A stretch of DNA of 64,000 nt from Mycobacterium sp. MS1601 (GTDB lineage: Bacteria; Actinomycetota; Actinomycetes; Mycobacteriales; Mycobacteriaceae): positions 1,798,001 to 1,862,000 of the forward strand of contig NZ_CP019420.1 of assembly GCF_001984215.1 (NCBI RefSeq). Reading direction: 5' to 3'. The position numbers were made by a program, and so were the translations under genes. The notes below the pieces were generated by a model. It did not search any database and was not told where the DNA came from. It saw nothing but the letters and a program-made list of their open reading frames with translations. This document shows positions 17,924 to 26,634 of the stretch, one piece after another (the stretch's first letter is position 1; every line of letters starts with the position of its first letter).

Positions 17924-18709
17924 CTATTCGAAAGTCAGCTCTACAGAACCCAACCCGGCGAAGTCGGCGACGAAATGATCGCCGGGATGTGCATCTATCG
18001 CCCTGGTGCACGAGCCCGGCAACACGACGTCGCCGGCCTTCAACCGCACACCGAAGCTGTCCACTTTGCGCGCCAGCCACGCCACGGCCGTCACCGGATT
18101 GCCCAGCACCGCATCACTGCGCCCCTCGGCGATCACCTCGCCGTTGCAGCGCAATTCGGCCTCGATGGCTCGAATATCGACGTCCTTGGGCGACACGCGG
18201 TCCGGCCCCAGCACCCACCCGGCCGACGAAGCATTGTCGGCGATGGTGTCACAGAGCTTGATCTTCCAGTCCTTGATCCGGGTGTCGATCAACTCGATTG
18301 ACGGGGCGAACGCCGCCGTGGCCGCGAGCACGTCATCTTCGGTGCACCCCGCCCCCGGGAGATCGTCGGCGAGGATGAATCCAACCTCGACCTCCACCCG
18401 CGGATACAGGTACGCGGACGCCTTGACCGGTACATCGGAGAACACCGCCATGTCTTCGAGCAGGTGGCCGTAGTCCGGCTCATCGACGTTCATCATCTTC
18501 TGCATGGCTTCGCTGGACAGACCCACTTTGTGGCCGATCACCCGGGCTCCCTCGGCCACCCGCCGGCGGATATTGATCAGCTGGATCTCGTAGGCATCGA
18601 CCACGTCGATATCCGGGTGAGCAGCGGTCAACGGATCCATCGGCACACGGCTGCGCTCGGCCTCCGCCAGCTCGGCGGCCAACTTAGCTCGGGTCTGTTC
18701 GCCCAGCAT
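17924..18709 (-). CDS. hsaE: 2-hydroxyhexa-2,4-dienoate hydratase
   Basis: 261 aa, hydratase/decarboxylase family (MhpD type). It hydrates 2-hydroxyhexa-2,4-dienoate to 4-hydroxy-2-oxohexanoate, the substrate of HsaF. Visible: [16 protein letters not shown], then the metal ligands of the family in [12 protein letters not shown] and the C-terminal [23 protein letters not shown] chose the ATG at 18709 ([11 protein letters not shown]). The open frame to 18865 would cross the KstR operator at 18767 and overlap kstD. First gene of the hsaEGF operon. Confidence 0.96.
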   Translation of the reverse strand: MLGEQTRAKLAAELAEAERSRVPMDPLTAAHPDIDVVDAYEIQLINIRRRVAEGARVIGHKVGLSSEAMQKMMNVDEPDYGHLLEDMAVFSDVPVKASAYLYPRVEVEVGFILADDLPGAGCTEDDVLAATAAFAPSIELIDTRIKDWKIKLCDTIADNASSAGWVLGPDRVSPKDVDIRAIEAELRCNGEVIAEGRSDAVLGNPVTAVAWLARKVDSFGVRLKAGDVVLPGSCTRAIDAHPGDHFVADFAGLGSVELTFE

Positions 18710-18766
18710 CTTGTGAATTCCCCTCACTTCTTTGACCGGGGCGGTTGTTCGCGGCCCGGGCAATTC

Positions 18767-18780
18767 TATAACGTGTTCTA
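18767..18780. promoter_or_regulatory. KstR-type operator 4, kstD/hsaE divergent
   Basis: TATAACGTGTTCTA fits TnnAACnnGTTnnA. It ends one base before the kstD ATG (18782) and lies 57 bp upstream of hsaE. Repressor bound here would cover the kstD start region, and the kstD message may be leaderless or nearly so. Confidence 0.88.
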
Positions 18781-18781
18781 C

Positions 18782-20470
18782 ATGACTGGTCAGGATGGCG
18801 ACTTCGACGTGGTGGTGGTAGGCAGTGGCGGCGCCGGCATGGTCGCCGCCCTCACCGCCGCTCACCAGGGGCTGTCAACACTAGTTGTTGAGAAGGCCCC
18901 GCACTATGGTGGTTCTACTGCACGTTCTGGTGGCGGCGTGTGGATCCCCAACAACGAGATCCTCAAGCGTGCCGGCGTCAGCGACACTGCTGAAGCAGCC
19001 CGGACGTACCTCCACGCCATCGTCGGCGACGTGGTGCCCGTCGAGAAGATCGACACCTACCTGCAGCGCGGGCCCGAGATGCTGTCCTTTGTAACCAGAC
19101 ACTCACCGCTGAAGCTGTGCTGGGTGCCTGGCTACTCCGACTACTACCCCGAGACCCCGGGCGGCAAGCCCACCGGCAGATCCGTCGAGCCCAAGCCATT
19201 CGACGCCAAGAAGCTGGGTGCCGACCTGGCCGGGCTGGAGCCGCCCTACGGCAAGGTGCCACTCAACGTGGTGGTGATGCAGCAGGACTACGTCCGGCTC
19301 AATCAGCTCAAACGGCATCCGCGTGGGGTTCTGCGCAGCCTGAAGGTCGGGGCCCGCACCGTGTGGGCCAAGGCCACCGGCAAGAATCTGGTGGGCATGG
19401 GTCGCGCGCTCATCGCCCCGTTGCGCATCGGTCTGCAGCAGGCTGGTGTGCCGGTACGGCTGAACACCGCGTTCACCGACCTCTACGTCGAGGACGGCGT
19501 GGTCAAGGGCATCTACGTGCGTCCCACTGACGCACCGGAATCCGCTGAGCCCCAATTGATCCGCGCTCGCCGCGGTGTCATCCTCGGTAGCGGTGGGTTC
19601 GAACACAACGAGCAGATGCGGGTCAAGTACCAGCGGGCACCCATCACCACCGAGTGGACCGTGGGCGCCAAGGCCAACACCGGCGACGGCATCGTGGCCG
19701 CCGAAAAACTCGGCGCTGCACTGGATGTCATGGAAGACGCCTGGTGGGGTCCGACGGTTCCGCTGGTGGACGCACCATGGTTCGCACTCTCGGAACGCAA
19801 CTCCCCCGGCTCGATCATCGTCAACATGGCGGGCAAGCGCTTCATGAACGAATCCATGCCGTACGTCGAAGCCTGCCACCATATGTATGGGGGGCAGTAT
19901 GGTCAGGGCCAGGGCCCGGGCGAGAACATCCCGGCCTGGCTCATCTTCGACCAGCAGTACCGTGACCGCTACATCTTCGCTGGATTGCAACCGGGACAGC
20001 GTATTCCGAACAAATGGCTGGAGTCCGGCGTCATCGTCAAAGCCGACACCCTGGCCGAACTGGCGGAGAAGGCAGGCCTTCCCGCGGCGGCCTTCGCCGA
20101 ATCCATCGAGCGGTTCAACGGCTTCGCCCGCGACGGGGTGGACCAGGACTTCCACCGCGGCGAGAGTGCCTACGACCGGTACTACGGCGATCCGACCAAC
20201 AAACCGAACCCGAACCTCGGCGAGATCAGCCACGGCCCGTTCTACGCCGCCAAGATGGTGCCCGGCGACCTGGGCACCAAGGGCGGTGTTGTCACCGACA
20301 TCCACGGCCGCGCGCTGCGTGACGACGGCTCCGTGATCGAAGGGCTGTACGCCGCGGGCAACGTGAGCGCGCCGGTGATGGGGCACACCTACCCGGGACC
20401 GGGCGGAACCATCGGCCCCGCGATGACCTTCGGCTATCTGGCGGCACTGCACATCGCCGGAAAGGGTTGA
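18782..20470 (+). CDS. kstD: 3-oxosteroid 1-dehydrogenase
   Basis: 562 aa FAD enzyme that introduces the 1,2 double bond into ring A of 3-ketosteroids; with KshA it triggers ring B opening. The FAD motif is DVVVVGSGGAGMVAALTAA, followed by VVEKAPHYGGSTARSGGGVW. The C-terminal YAAGNVSAPVMGHTYPGPGGTIG holds the conserved Tyr and Gly that bind the C3 carbonyl. Length matches the family. The frame is open from 18464, but the ATG at 18782 fits the known N-terminus and leaves the operator outside the gene. Confidence 0.97.
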   Translation: MTGQDGDFDVVVVGSGGAGMVAALTAAHQGLSTLVVEKAPHYGGSTARSGGGVWIPNNEILKRAGVSDTAEAARTYLHAIVGDVVPVEKIDTYLQRGPEMLSFVTRHSPLKLCWVPGYSDYYPETPGGKPTGRSVEPKPFDAKKLGADLAGLEPPYGKVPLNVVVMQQDYVRLNQLKRHPRGVLRSLKVGARTVWAKATGKNLVGMGRALIAPLRIGLQQAGVPVRLNTAFTDLYVEDGVVKGIYVRPTDAPESAEPQLIRARRGVILGSGGFEHNEQMRVKYQRAPITTEWTVGAKANTGDGIVAAEKLGAALDVMEDAWWGPTVPLVDAPWFALSERNSPGSIIVNMAGKRFMNESMPYVEACHHMYGGQYGQGQGPGENIPAWLIFDQQYRDRYIFAGLQPGQRIPNKWLESGVIVKADTLAELAEKAGLPAAAFAESIERFNGFARDGVDQDFHRGESAYDRYYGDPTNKPNPNLGEISHGPFYAAKMVPGDLGTKGGVVTDIHGRALRDDGSVIEGLYAAGNVSAPVMGHTYPGPGGTIGPAMTFGYLAALHIAGKG

Positions 20471-20473
20471 GCC

Positions 20474-21334
20474 ATGCCCATCGACCTCGACACCGCCCTC
20501 GGCGCCCAGCTGCCGCCCGCCGAGTTCTCGTGGACCAGCAGCGATATCCAGCTCTATCACCTGGGTCTCGGTGCGGGTGCCGACCCGTTGGACCCCCGCG
20601 AGCTGCGGTATCTGGTAGACGACACCCCACAGGTCCTGCCCACCTTCGGCAACGTGGCACAGAGCTTCCACATGACCAAGGCGCCCACGGTGAGCTTCCC
20701 GGGTATCGACATCGAACTGTCCAAGGTGCTCCACGGCAGTGAGGGCATCACCGCTCCGGCGCCGATCCCGCCGTCGGGCACGGGTATCGCCGTCACCCGC
20801 TTCACTGACATCTGGGACAAGGGCAAGGCGGCCGTCATCTGGTCGGAGACCGAGGTCACCGCACCCGATGGAACACTGCTATGGGCGCAGAAGCGGTCCA
20901 TCTTCGCCAGGGGTGAGGGTGGATTCGGTGGTGACCGGGGTCCGTCCGGCTCACAGGTGACGCCAGACCGCGCTCCTGATGTGGAGTTGGCGATCTCGGT
21001 GCTGCCGCAGCAGGCACTGCTCTACCGTCTGTGCGGCGACCGCAACCCGCTGCATTCCGACCCCGGATTTGCCTCTGCCGCCGGCTTTCCGAAGCCGATC
21101 CTGCACGGGTTGTGCACCTACGGGATGACCTGCAAGGCCATCACCGATGCGCTACTGGATGGCGACGCCGCCGCGGTGGGCTCCTACAGTGCGCGCTTCG
21201 CCGGCGTCGCCTTCCCGGGTGAGACGTTGACCGCCCGCGTATGGAAGGAAGACGGCCGGTTCGTCGCCAACGTGGTGGCACCGGGGCGCGATGATGCCGC
21301 AGTGCTCTCAGATGTGGAGTTGACGCCGGCTTAG
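20474..21334 (+). CDS. MaoC-like double hot-dog enoyl-CoA hydratase (Rv3538, ChsH3 type)
   Basis: 286 aa with two hot-dog domains. The C-terminal one carries the hydratase-2 motif GDRNPLHSDPGFASAAGFPKPILHG, with D189 and H194 as likely catalytic pair. Rv3538 in M. tuberculosis, which follows kstD in the same way, has been reported as ChsH3, a hydratase for a steroid side-chain enoyl-CoA. Start 3 bp after the kstD stop, so co-transcribed. This is the last steroid gene before the inserted polysaccharide region. Confidence 0.92.
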   Translation: MPIDLDTALGAQLPPAEFSWTSSDIQLYHLGLGAGADPLDPRELRYLVDDTPQVLPTFGNVAQSFHMTKAPTVSFPGIDIELSKVLHGSEGITAPAPIPPSGTGIAVTRFTDIWDKGKAAVIWSETEVTAPDGTLLWAQKRSIFARGEGGFGGDRGPSGSQVTPDRAPDVELAISVLPQQALLYRLCGDRNPLHSDPGFASAAGFPKPILHGLCTYGMTCKAITDALLDGDAAAVGSYSARFAGVAFPGETLTARVWKEDGRFVANVVAPGRDDAAVLSDVELTPA

Positions 21335-21359
21335 CGTGTGCAGCAGGTAGATTCACAAG

Positions 21360-22337
21360 GTGTTCGCAAAGGCCGTCGGCCTCGTCACTTTGGGTGTCGC
21401 CTGCTGGGGTCTGGCGGCGCGGTATGTGCCGGCGACCAATCATCTGGTTCTGCTCAGCGCTGTGCTTGCGCCATACCTGTTGATGTTCGCGCCCCTGGCA
21501 GCACTGCTGCTGGCCATCTTCGGCCGCCGGATGTTCGTCGTCGCCCTGGTGGTGACCCTCGTGGCCGTGGCCGTCATGGTTCCGCTGTATCGAAGTTCGA
21601 AGCCCGGACAGGCTGAACACGTCGTCCGGGTGATGTCGGCGAACGTGTACGGCGGATATGCCGACCCCGCAGACCTCGTGAAATCAGCTGCGGCGCAGGC
21701 CGATGTACTTGCCGTCCAGGAGCTGACACCTGAGTTCGTCGAGAACCTCACCGTTGCAGGTATCGACGCGGCTTTTCCACACCGCTGGCTCGATCCACGC
21801 GACGGAGCCTCCGGCTCCGGCCTCTGGAGTCGCTACCCGCTCTCGGACACCCGACGTATCGACGGGTTCAGCATGGCTTTCCTCAGTGCCCGAATAGAGT
21901 TGTCCGGCAGTGTGATCAATCCGATGGTGCTCGTAGTTCACCTCCCCGGACCGTGGCCGCAGCCCATCGGCGAATGGCGTCACGACATGGACCGGCTACC
22001 TGCCACGCTGAGCGACACAGCCGATCAGGCGGGCGACAGCGCGGTGATCGTCGCGGGAGACTTCAACAGCTCCCTGGACGTACTGCAGTTTCGTGCCCTT
22101 TTGCGCAACGGTTACCGAGATGCTGCCGAGCAGTCAGGGGCCGGCTTCACACCCACCTATCCGGCCCATTGGCCGCTGCCACCGGCGATCACCATCGATC
22201 ACATCCTCACACGCAACTGCACCGCCACCTCGCTGCACACGATCCGGCTTCCGGGTTCGGATCACCGCGGAATCATCAGCTCTGTTGCACTGGATACTCC
22301 CGCGTCCAATCCACGAAAAGCTGTCCCCCCTGGCTGA
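21360..22337 (+). CDS. Membrane-anchored endonuclease/exonuclease/phosphatase-family protein
   Basis: 325 aa. The first 80 residues hold about three hydrophobic helices (LVTLGVACWGL, LLSAVLAPYLLMFAPLAALLLAIF, MFVVALVVTLVAVAVM). The rest is an EEP (DNase I-like) domain: SANVYGGY, LAVQELTPEF, GDFNSSLDVLQF, ITIDHILT, and SDHRGIIS with the metal and catalytic residues. Likely an extracytoplasmic phosphodiesterase or lipid/sugar-phosphate phosphatase. The GTG start is 25 bp after the Rv3538-type gene, so read-through is possible. Its 3' end overlaps the GH16 gene by 62 bp tail to tail. Confidence 0.85.
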   Translation: MFAKAVGLVTLGVACWGLAARYVPATNHLVLLSAVLAPYLLMFAPLAALLLAIFGRRMFVVALVVTLVAVAVMVPLYRSSKPGQAEHVVRVMSANVYGGYADPADLVKSAAAQADVLAVQELTPEFVENLTVAGIDAAFPHRWLDPRDGASGSGLWSRYPLSDTRRIDGFSMAFLSARIELSGSVINPMVLVVHLPGPWPQPIGEWRHDMDRLPATLSDTADQAGDSAVIVAGDFNSSLDVLQFRALLRNGYRDAAEQSGAGFTPTYPAHWPLPPAITIDHILTRNCTATSLHTIRLPGSDHRGIISSVALDTPASNPRKAVPPG

Positions 22338-23007
22338 TGTCACCGCCGAAGTTGTCCAGCTGCACACACAGCACCATCGGGTTTCGCGGAATGGGCTCGG
22401 TTTCGGTCATCTCCCACCACTGCGCACCATCGACAAAGAAGGCCAGGCGCTGCGGTGTCCATTCGACAGCCCAGCTGTGCCACTGGGTGGCATCGATGCC
22501 GATGGTGTTCGACTTCTTTCCACCGTTCTCGTAGTGGATGAAGGCATCGACGCTCTGCCGGGACGGATCGGCGATCTCCATGAAGTCCACCTCGCCGCTG
22601 CCCGCGCCCGACGGCCACAGCAGCAGCACCGAGTGGTAATTCGCTGATGCAACAGACGATTTCGCGCAGACCTCCCACCGTCCGTACTTGCGGCCCGGTG
22701 TCCACGCCATGCCCTCGGAGTCACCCGCCGCGTCTCCCGTGATCGTCAGCATGCCGTCGTTCACCGACGCCGCCGAAGGAGTACGGCGACCGTTGCCGTC
22801 ATGTCCCGGACCGTTGTACAAGTACCAGCCGCCCAGCGCACCCGGACTGCTGAAATCGTCGGTCCGCAAGGGCGTACCCCACCCATGAGCTCCTGCCGCA
22901 GTCGCCGGGCAGAAGCCGTCCGCGCCTGCGGTGCCAGGGGCGGCTACCACGCCGGCCGCAACGCAAAGCGCGGCGACTGCCGGGCGGGCAAACGTCGTCA
23001 CGCGCAT
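22276..23007 (-). CDS. Secreted GH16-family glycoside hydrolase
   Basis: 243 aa. A signal peptide covers about 1-29 (VAALCVAAGVVAAPGTAGAD). The catalytic GH16 motif ExDxxE is E139-V-D141-F-M-E144 in SGEVDFMEIAD. WYLYNGPGHDGNGRRTPSA and YGRWEVCAKSS are typical of actinobacterial GH16 members. These enzymes cut beta-1,3 or beta-1,4 glucans or galactans. In this locus it probably trims or releases the exopolysaccharide. Its start overlaps the stop of the upstream membrane-protein gene by 10 bp. Confidence 0.88.
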   Translation of the reverse strand: MRVTTFARPAVAALCVAAGVVAAPGTAGADGFCPATAAGAHGWGTPLRTDDFSSPGALGGWYLYNGPGHDGNGRRTPSAASVNDGMLTITGDAAGDSEGMAWTPGRKYGRWEVCAKSSVASANYHSVLLLWPSGAGSGEVDFMEIADPSRQSVDAFIHYENGGKKSNTIGIDATQWHSWAVEWTPQRLAFFVDGAQWWEMTETEPIPRNPMVLCVQLDNFGGDISQGGQLFVDWTREYPVQQS

Positions 23008-23453
23008 TGTTGTGCCACCTGGTCGCCGGCCGACTGAGCTTCAGCCATGAGCGCCATCACGTGAGGATCGGAATTGGTCCTGCCTACCAGCTGGCTCATC
23101 CCGATGTCCTCGATGTTGGCAGCGAACGTCCGGACCGGGGCCGCCAGTTCGGACGGCGTCGCAGGATCCAGGCGGGACATCAGGTATTGCCCACCGGTGA
23201 TAGTCGCCAACCGGGCATTGGCCGCCACCGCTTCGCGGGCCACCGCATCGGAGCCAAGATCCACATTGGTCTGTATCGACAGCGCCTGGTGGACCGTGGT
23301 GAAGGCATCGCAGATCCGCACTCTGGCCTGATCGGTCTGTTCGGCTGAGGCCGCCGGCTCCTGCGACGAGCGCAGCAGTAACCAGCCGGAGATGAGGACA
23401 GCTATCACTGCCACCACCAGCGCGACCGGTGCGATGAATCGTCTGACAGACAT
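22998..23453 (-). CDS. Small single-pass membrane protein, hypothetical
   Basis: 151 aa. One N-terminal transmembrane or signal-anchor helix (FIAPVALVVAVIAVLISGWLLL, about 6-27) is followed by an outside domain with two cysteines (RICDAFTTVHQAL and the C-terminal VAQQCA). This layout is common in mycobacterial surface proteins of unknown role. It is coupled to the GH16 gene by a 10-bp overlap. It lies after the strong hairpin that ends the PGRS transcript, so the pair has its own promoter, which I could not place. Confidence 0.75.
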   Translation of the reverse strand: MSVRRFIAPVALVVAVIAVLISGWLLLRSSQEPAASAEQTDQARVRICDAFTTVHQALSIQTNVDLGSDAVAREAVAANARLATITGGQYLMSRLDPATPSELAAPVRTFAANIEDIGMSQLVGRTNSDPHVMALMAEAQSAGDQVAQQCA

Positions 23454-23478
23454 TGCTCATACCCCCTGGTGATGTGGT

Positions 23479-23510
23479 GCGGGTGCCGACCGGATTCGGT
23501 CGGCACCCGC
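23479..23510 (-). terminator. Strong hairpin after the PGRS gene
   Basis: A perfect 14-bp stem (left arm from 23479, GCGGGTGCCGACCG) with a 4-base loop GATT (23493-23496) lies between the PGRS stop (23535) and the next leftward gene (start 23453). The high GC stem without a clear U tract is usual for mycobacterial terminators. Confidence 0.75.
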
Positions 23511-23534
23511 GCCGTGATTCATGTTGGGTGGGCT

Positions 23535-25178
23535 CTAGTCGTCGCCGGCGCCCGGGCTGCCGTCGCTGCCGTTGTTGCCACCGAGGCCGCCGGAACCTCC
23601 GGCGCCGCCGGCACCGCCGTTGTTGGTGGTGCCTCCCGACGCATCACCGCCATCGCCGCCGTTGCCGCCGTTGCCGCCGATTCCGCCGCCGTCACCACCT
23701 TCACCGCCGCCGCCACCGGTGTTGGTGCCGGCGCCACTGTCGAGTCCGCCGGCTTCGCCGCCGTCGCCGCCGTCACCACCGGACCCGAATCCGGCACCGT
23801 TTCCACCGATACCGCCCGCACCGCCGACGGCTGTCCCGTCATCGTCGGTTGCTTGAGCAGCGCCGCCTTCTCCGCCGTCGCCGCCGTCACCGAAGACGAC
23901 GGTCGAGCCGCCTCCACCGCCTGCACCGCCGGTGGCGGTGCCCTCCACGCCGTTGCTGATGGCGCCACCACCGGCTCCACCGCTGCCGCCGTTGCCCGTG
24001 GTCGCGCTACCGCCGGCTCCGCCTGCGCCGCCTGTGGCATCGCCGTATTCGGACTCCGAGTAGCCGCCTTGACCACCCCCACCGCCGCCGCCGGCCAGGA
24101 AGCCACCTGAACCACCCGCGCCGCCGGCGCCGCCGGTGGAATCGGCGGTTTCGTCGTCGGCATCGAGCTCGTTGCGGCTGTCGCCACCTGCTCCACCGCT
24201 GCCGCCTGCGCCGGCCACGAGCGCGCTTCCACCATCTCCACCGGCACCACCGGTTCCTGCGCCGTCGTTGGCGGTGCCATAGCCGCCGGCTCCGCCGTCA
24301 CCGGCGTCACCGGTGACGGTTCCGCCGCCTGCGCCGCCATCACCACCGGTGGCTATCCAACCGGTGCCCCGCGCTTCGGCGTAACCCCCGTCGCCGCCGT
24401 TGCCCGCGGCGCCGGTGACAGTTCCGCCACCGGCACCGCCGGCACCCGCAGTGGCGTCCCCGTAATAGGACACCGCGTTACCGCCCGCGCCGCCGTTGCC
24501 GGCGTCGCCGATCAACAGGCTGCCTGCTCCGCCCCTGCCGCCGGCAGCACCAACAGCGTCGATCTGGCCGCCGGCGTAATTCACGATCTGTGTCTGCAGG
24601 TCGCTGCCGCCGTCGCCGCCGTTGCCGCCGCGACCGAACAGCCCACCGCTTCCGCCGTTACCGCCGGCCGTGGCCTCGGACGTACGGGCACCCGCGGCGT
24701 TGTACACCGCATCGACACCATCGCCGCCATTACCACCATTGCCGCCGAACAGGCCGGCATTGCCACCGTTGCCCCCCAAGGCCCCATCGCCGCCGTTGCC
24801 CCACAACAGACCGCCGTTTCCGCCATTGCATGGCGCGGTGCAGGTCAGCGGATTGGCATCGATCCCGTCACCGATCAGCCAGCCCCCGGGACCGATGATG
24901 GTCGGCAAGTTGGCCAGGCCCATCGTGACAGCGGCGGAAGCCAGCGCGGGCGGGGTAGGTGCGTCCGAGACGCAGAATTCGACGTTCGGCGCGCACTCGG
25001 CCGGCGGGTCCAGCGGCACCTCGTTCGAGACGAGCTTCACTTCGAAGCTGGTCTGCTCGAGTGTGTCGAATGGCGTGGACAGCAACAACCCCACCCCCAC
25101 CATTGCCGATCCGGCTACTCCCGTGGTGATGACTTGGCGCGCCGAGAACCTCTGCGAGCGCTTGGACTTCGTGGACAC
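23535..25178 (-). CDS. PGRS-type glycine-rich protein without PE domain
   Basis: 547 aa. A hydrophobic segment (VITTGVAGSAMVGVGLLL, about 16-33) serves as signal or anchor. A short cysteine-containing region (PAECAPNVEFCVSD) follows, then GPGGWLIGDGIDANPLTC. From about residue 118 to the end it is a PGRS-like array of GGNGG/GGAGG repeats with Asp/Asn and small residues. PE_PGRS proteins carry a PE domain at the N-terminus; here there is none, so export would use the Sec signal. The GTG start has a good AGGAGG site at 25187-25192. It has its own promoter copy (25232-25284) and a hairpin terminator. Cell-surface role inferred. Confidence 0.85.
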   Translation of the reverse strand: MSTKSKRSQRFSARQVITTGVAGSAMVGVGLLLSTPFDTLEQTSFEVKLVSNEVPLDPPAECAPNVEFCVSDAPTPPALASAAVTMGLANLPTIIGPGGWLIGDGIDANPLTCTAPCNGGNGGLLWGNGGDGALGGNGGNAGLFGGNGGNGGDGVDAVYNAAGARTSEATAGGNGGSGGLFGRGGNGGDGGSDLQTQIVNYAGGQIDAVGAAGGRGGAGSLLIGDAGNGGAGGNAVSYYGDATAGAGGAGGGTVTGAAGNGGDGGYAEARGTGWIATGGDGGAGGGTVTGDAGDGGAGGYGTANDGAGTGGAGGDGGSALVAGAGGSGGAGGDSRNELDADDETADSTGGAGGAGGSGGFLAGGGGGGGQGGYSESEYGDATGGAGGAGGSATTGNGGSGGAGGGAISNGVEGTATGGAGGGGGSTVVFGDGGDGGEGGAAQATDDDGTAVGGAGGIGGNGAGFGSGGDGGDGGEAGGLDSGAGTNTGGGGGEGGDGGGIGGNGGNGGDGGDASGGTTNNGGAGGAGGSGGLGGNNGSDGSPGAGDD

Positions 25179-25231
25179 GATTGGAACCTCCTTGGAGTGC
25201 GCCTGTCGACCCCCGGCAGGCTCAGCACTTC

Positions 25232-25284
25232 AACTATCCGACGACCCGTCCGACACGTACATGGACCTTTGGAACCAACTTTTA
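25232..25284 (-). promoter_or_regulatory. EPS-locus composite promoter/operator, copy A (PGRS gene)
   Basis: Plus-strand reading: ACTATC (25233-25238), then GTACATGGACC beginning at 25257, then TTTGGAACCAACTTTT. On the minus strand this is an upstream A-rich dyad-like block, CCATGTAC, 18 bp, and a GATAGT -10-like hexamer. The distance from ACTATC to GTAC (24 bp) is the same as in copies B and C. Expected start of transcription is about 48 bp upstream of the PGRS start codon. Confidence 0.65.
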
Positions 25285-25319
25285 CTGCACCCACACCGCG
25301 CGAGGAACTAGTTCCTCGA

Positions 25320-26624
25320 TTAATGGCGCGGTGTCGACCACCGAAATCCATAGCCGGGCAGATCAATTGATCTTCCCGATACCTCGGCTCTGATTGCCGA
25401 CTCGGTGGTGTTGACCACCAGCAGTGTGGATTCAGATGCCAACGCCAGAACCCCCTCGGGCGCAGCCACTTTCCACCGCCGCACGTCCGGCGGAAACGTC
25501 GAGGCGAATCGTTGCAGTACGTCGGTGAGAAACGGTAATGGCTTGCCTCCATTGGCCATCCATGTATCCGTCCACAAGCATTCGGCGCACGTCTGACCCT
25601 GTGGTCGCGGGTTCCAGTAGAGCACTGTCTGGGCACCCGTACTCGCCAGTTCGATCATTGCGGCAATCCGCAGGGCGACATCGCGTCCCGGCGGCCAATC
25701 GGGGCCTGTGGGCTCGACATACCATTCGGCCCACCAGACCGGCAGATCATCGTGGATTCGCAGCCATCTGTCGACTGCGCTGAATCTGGTCAGCGCTGCG
25801 AACGGGTCACCGCCCCCCGTGTCGGTGACCGCATGACTATCGACGACAACAAAATCCGCGCCTGTGCGATGATTCTTCCAGTACATGAAAGCGTCGAGGA
25901 CGCGCTGGTCCACCGAGCCCCAGGGCCCACGAAGCCCCGGTGAGGCGTACGAATGGTCAAACGGCCGAGAAAAATCCAGATAGGGCCCACCGACACGGTT
26001 AGCCGGATTGACTGCCTTCACCGCGTCCCGGACCGCATTGTAGAGGGTGGTGTATTCATCGGCCTTCCAGCGTTTCTCGTCGTCGTCGAAGAAACCTTTG
26101 AATTCGTTCCACACGACAAAGTGCCGGACGTAGCTGTACCGCTGGGCGATCAGCGCGCTCAATGCTGCGAAATCCGCGAAATGCTCGGGCAGCGGCGCAT
26201 CCTCCAGCTTGTTCCAGTCGGTCTGTCCCGGCTCGCCGCCCTTCATCCAGTCCGGCGCGCAGCACAGGATGATCACGGGGGTTCCACCCGTGCCACGAAT
26301 GAGATTCATTCTGCGATCGAGGCTGTCGAACTCATAGTGACCCGGTGACGGTTCCGGATTATCCGCCCCGAACCCCATGATGTGCTGAGCCTGAACCATC
26401 GGCACCGTACGCAAGGCATTCTGTGCTGACCCGACCGATCCGGGATCACCGCCGTCGGCACTGAACTGTGTGTGGGTGAATCCCCAACCCGGCCAGTTTT
26501 CCTCGTGGCTCTCCACCGAGGCAGGAGCCCACGGCGACCATGGACACAACGCCATGAACAGCGCTGCCCCGCTCATGCCGGTCACGACCCAGAGCGCAAC
26601 GCGTCTGACGCGGTGGCCAGCCAT
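25320..26624 (-). CDS. GH39-like clan GH-A glycoside hydrolase, membrane-anchored
   Basis: 434 aa. The N-terminal helix (VALWVVTGMSGAALFMALCPW, about 9-29) is a signal anchor. The GH-A catalytic residues are visible as WNE (E174, in FVVWNEFKGFF, acid/base) and E301 in VWWAEWYVEPTGP (nucleophile). A C-terminal beta domain follows. Substrate unknown; the gene is the last of the long glmS operon, so it probably processes the polymer made there. I chose the ATG at 26624; the open frame runs on to 26732 but crosses the small gene upstream. Confidence 0.82.
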   Translation of the reverse strand: MAGHRVRRVALWVVTGMSGAALFMALCPWSPWAPASVESHEENWPGWGFTHTQFSADGGDPGSVGSAQNALRTVPMVQAQHIMGFGADNPEPSPGHYEFDSLDRRMNLIRGTGGTPVIILCCAPDWMKGGEPGQTDWNKLEDAPLPEHFADFAALSALIAQRYSYVRHFVVWNEFKGFFDDDEKRWKADEYTTLYNAVRDAVKAVNPANRVGGPYLDFSRPFDHSYASPGLRGPWGSVDQRVLDAFMYWKNHRTGADFVVVDSHAVTDTGGGDPFAALTRFSAVDRWLRIHDDLPVWWAEWYVEPTGPDWPPGRDVALRIAAMIELASTGAQTVLYWNPRPQGQTCAECLWTDTWMANGGKPLPFLTDVLQRFASTFPPDVRRWKVAAPEGVLALASESTLLVVNTTESAIRAEVSGRSIDLPGYGFRWSTPRH

Positions 26625-26634
26625 GCCTCGCCTC

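Noticed and set aside
19103..20734. 543-aa minus-strand frame opposite kstD
   Set aside because: The kstD protein is complete and well conserved on the plus strand; the opposite frame is a high-GC shadow without motifs.
23469..24110. Ala/Thr-rich plus-strand frame and strong repetitiveness in 23535-24850, possible CRISPR or tandem repeat array
   Set aside because: The repetition comes from GGNGG codons of the PGRS protein on the minus strand; units vary in length and there are no spacers.
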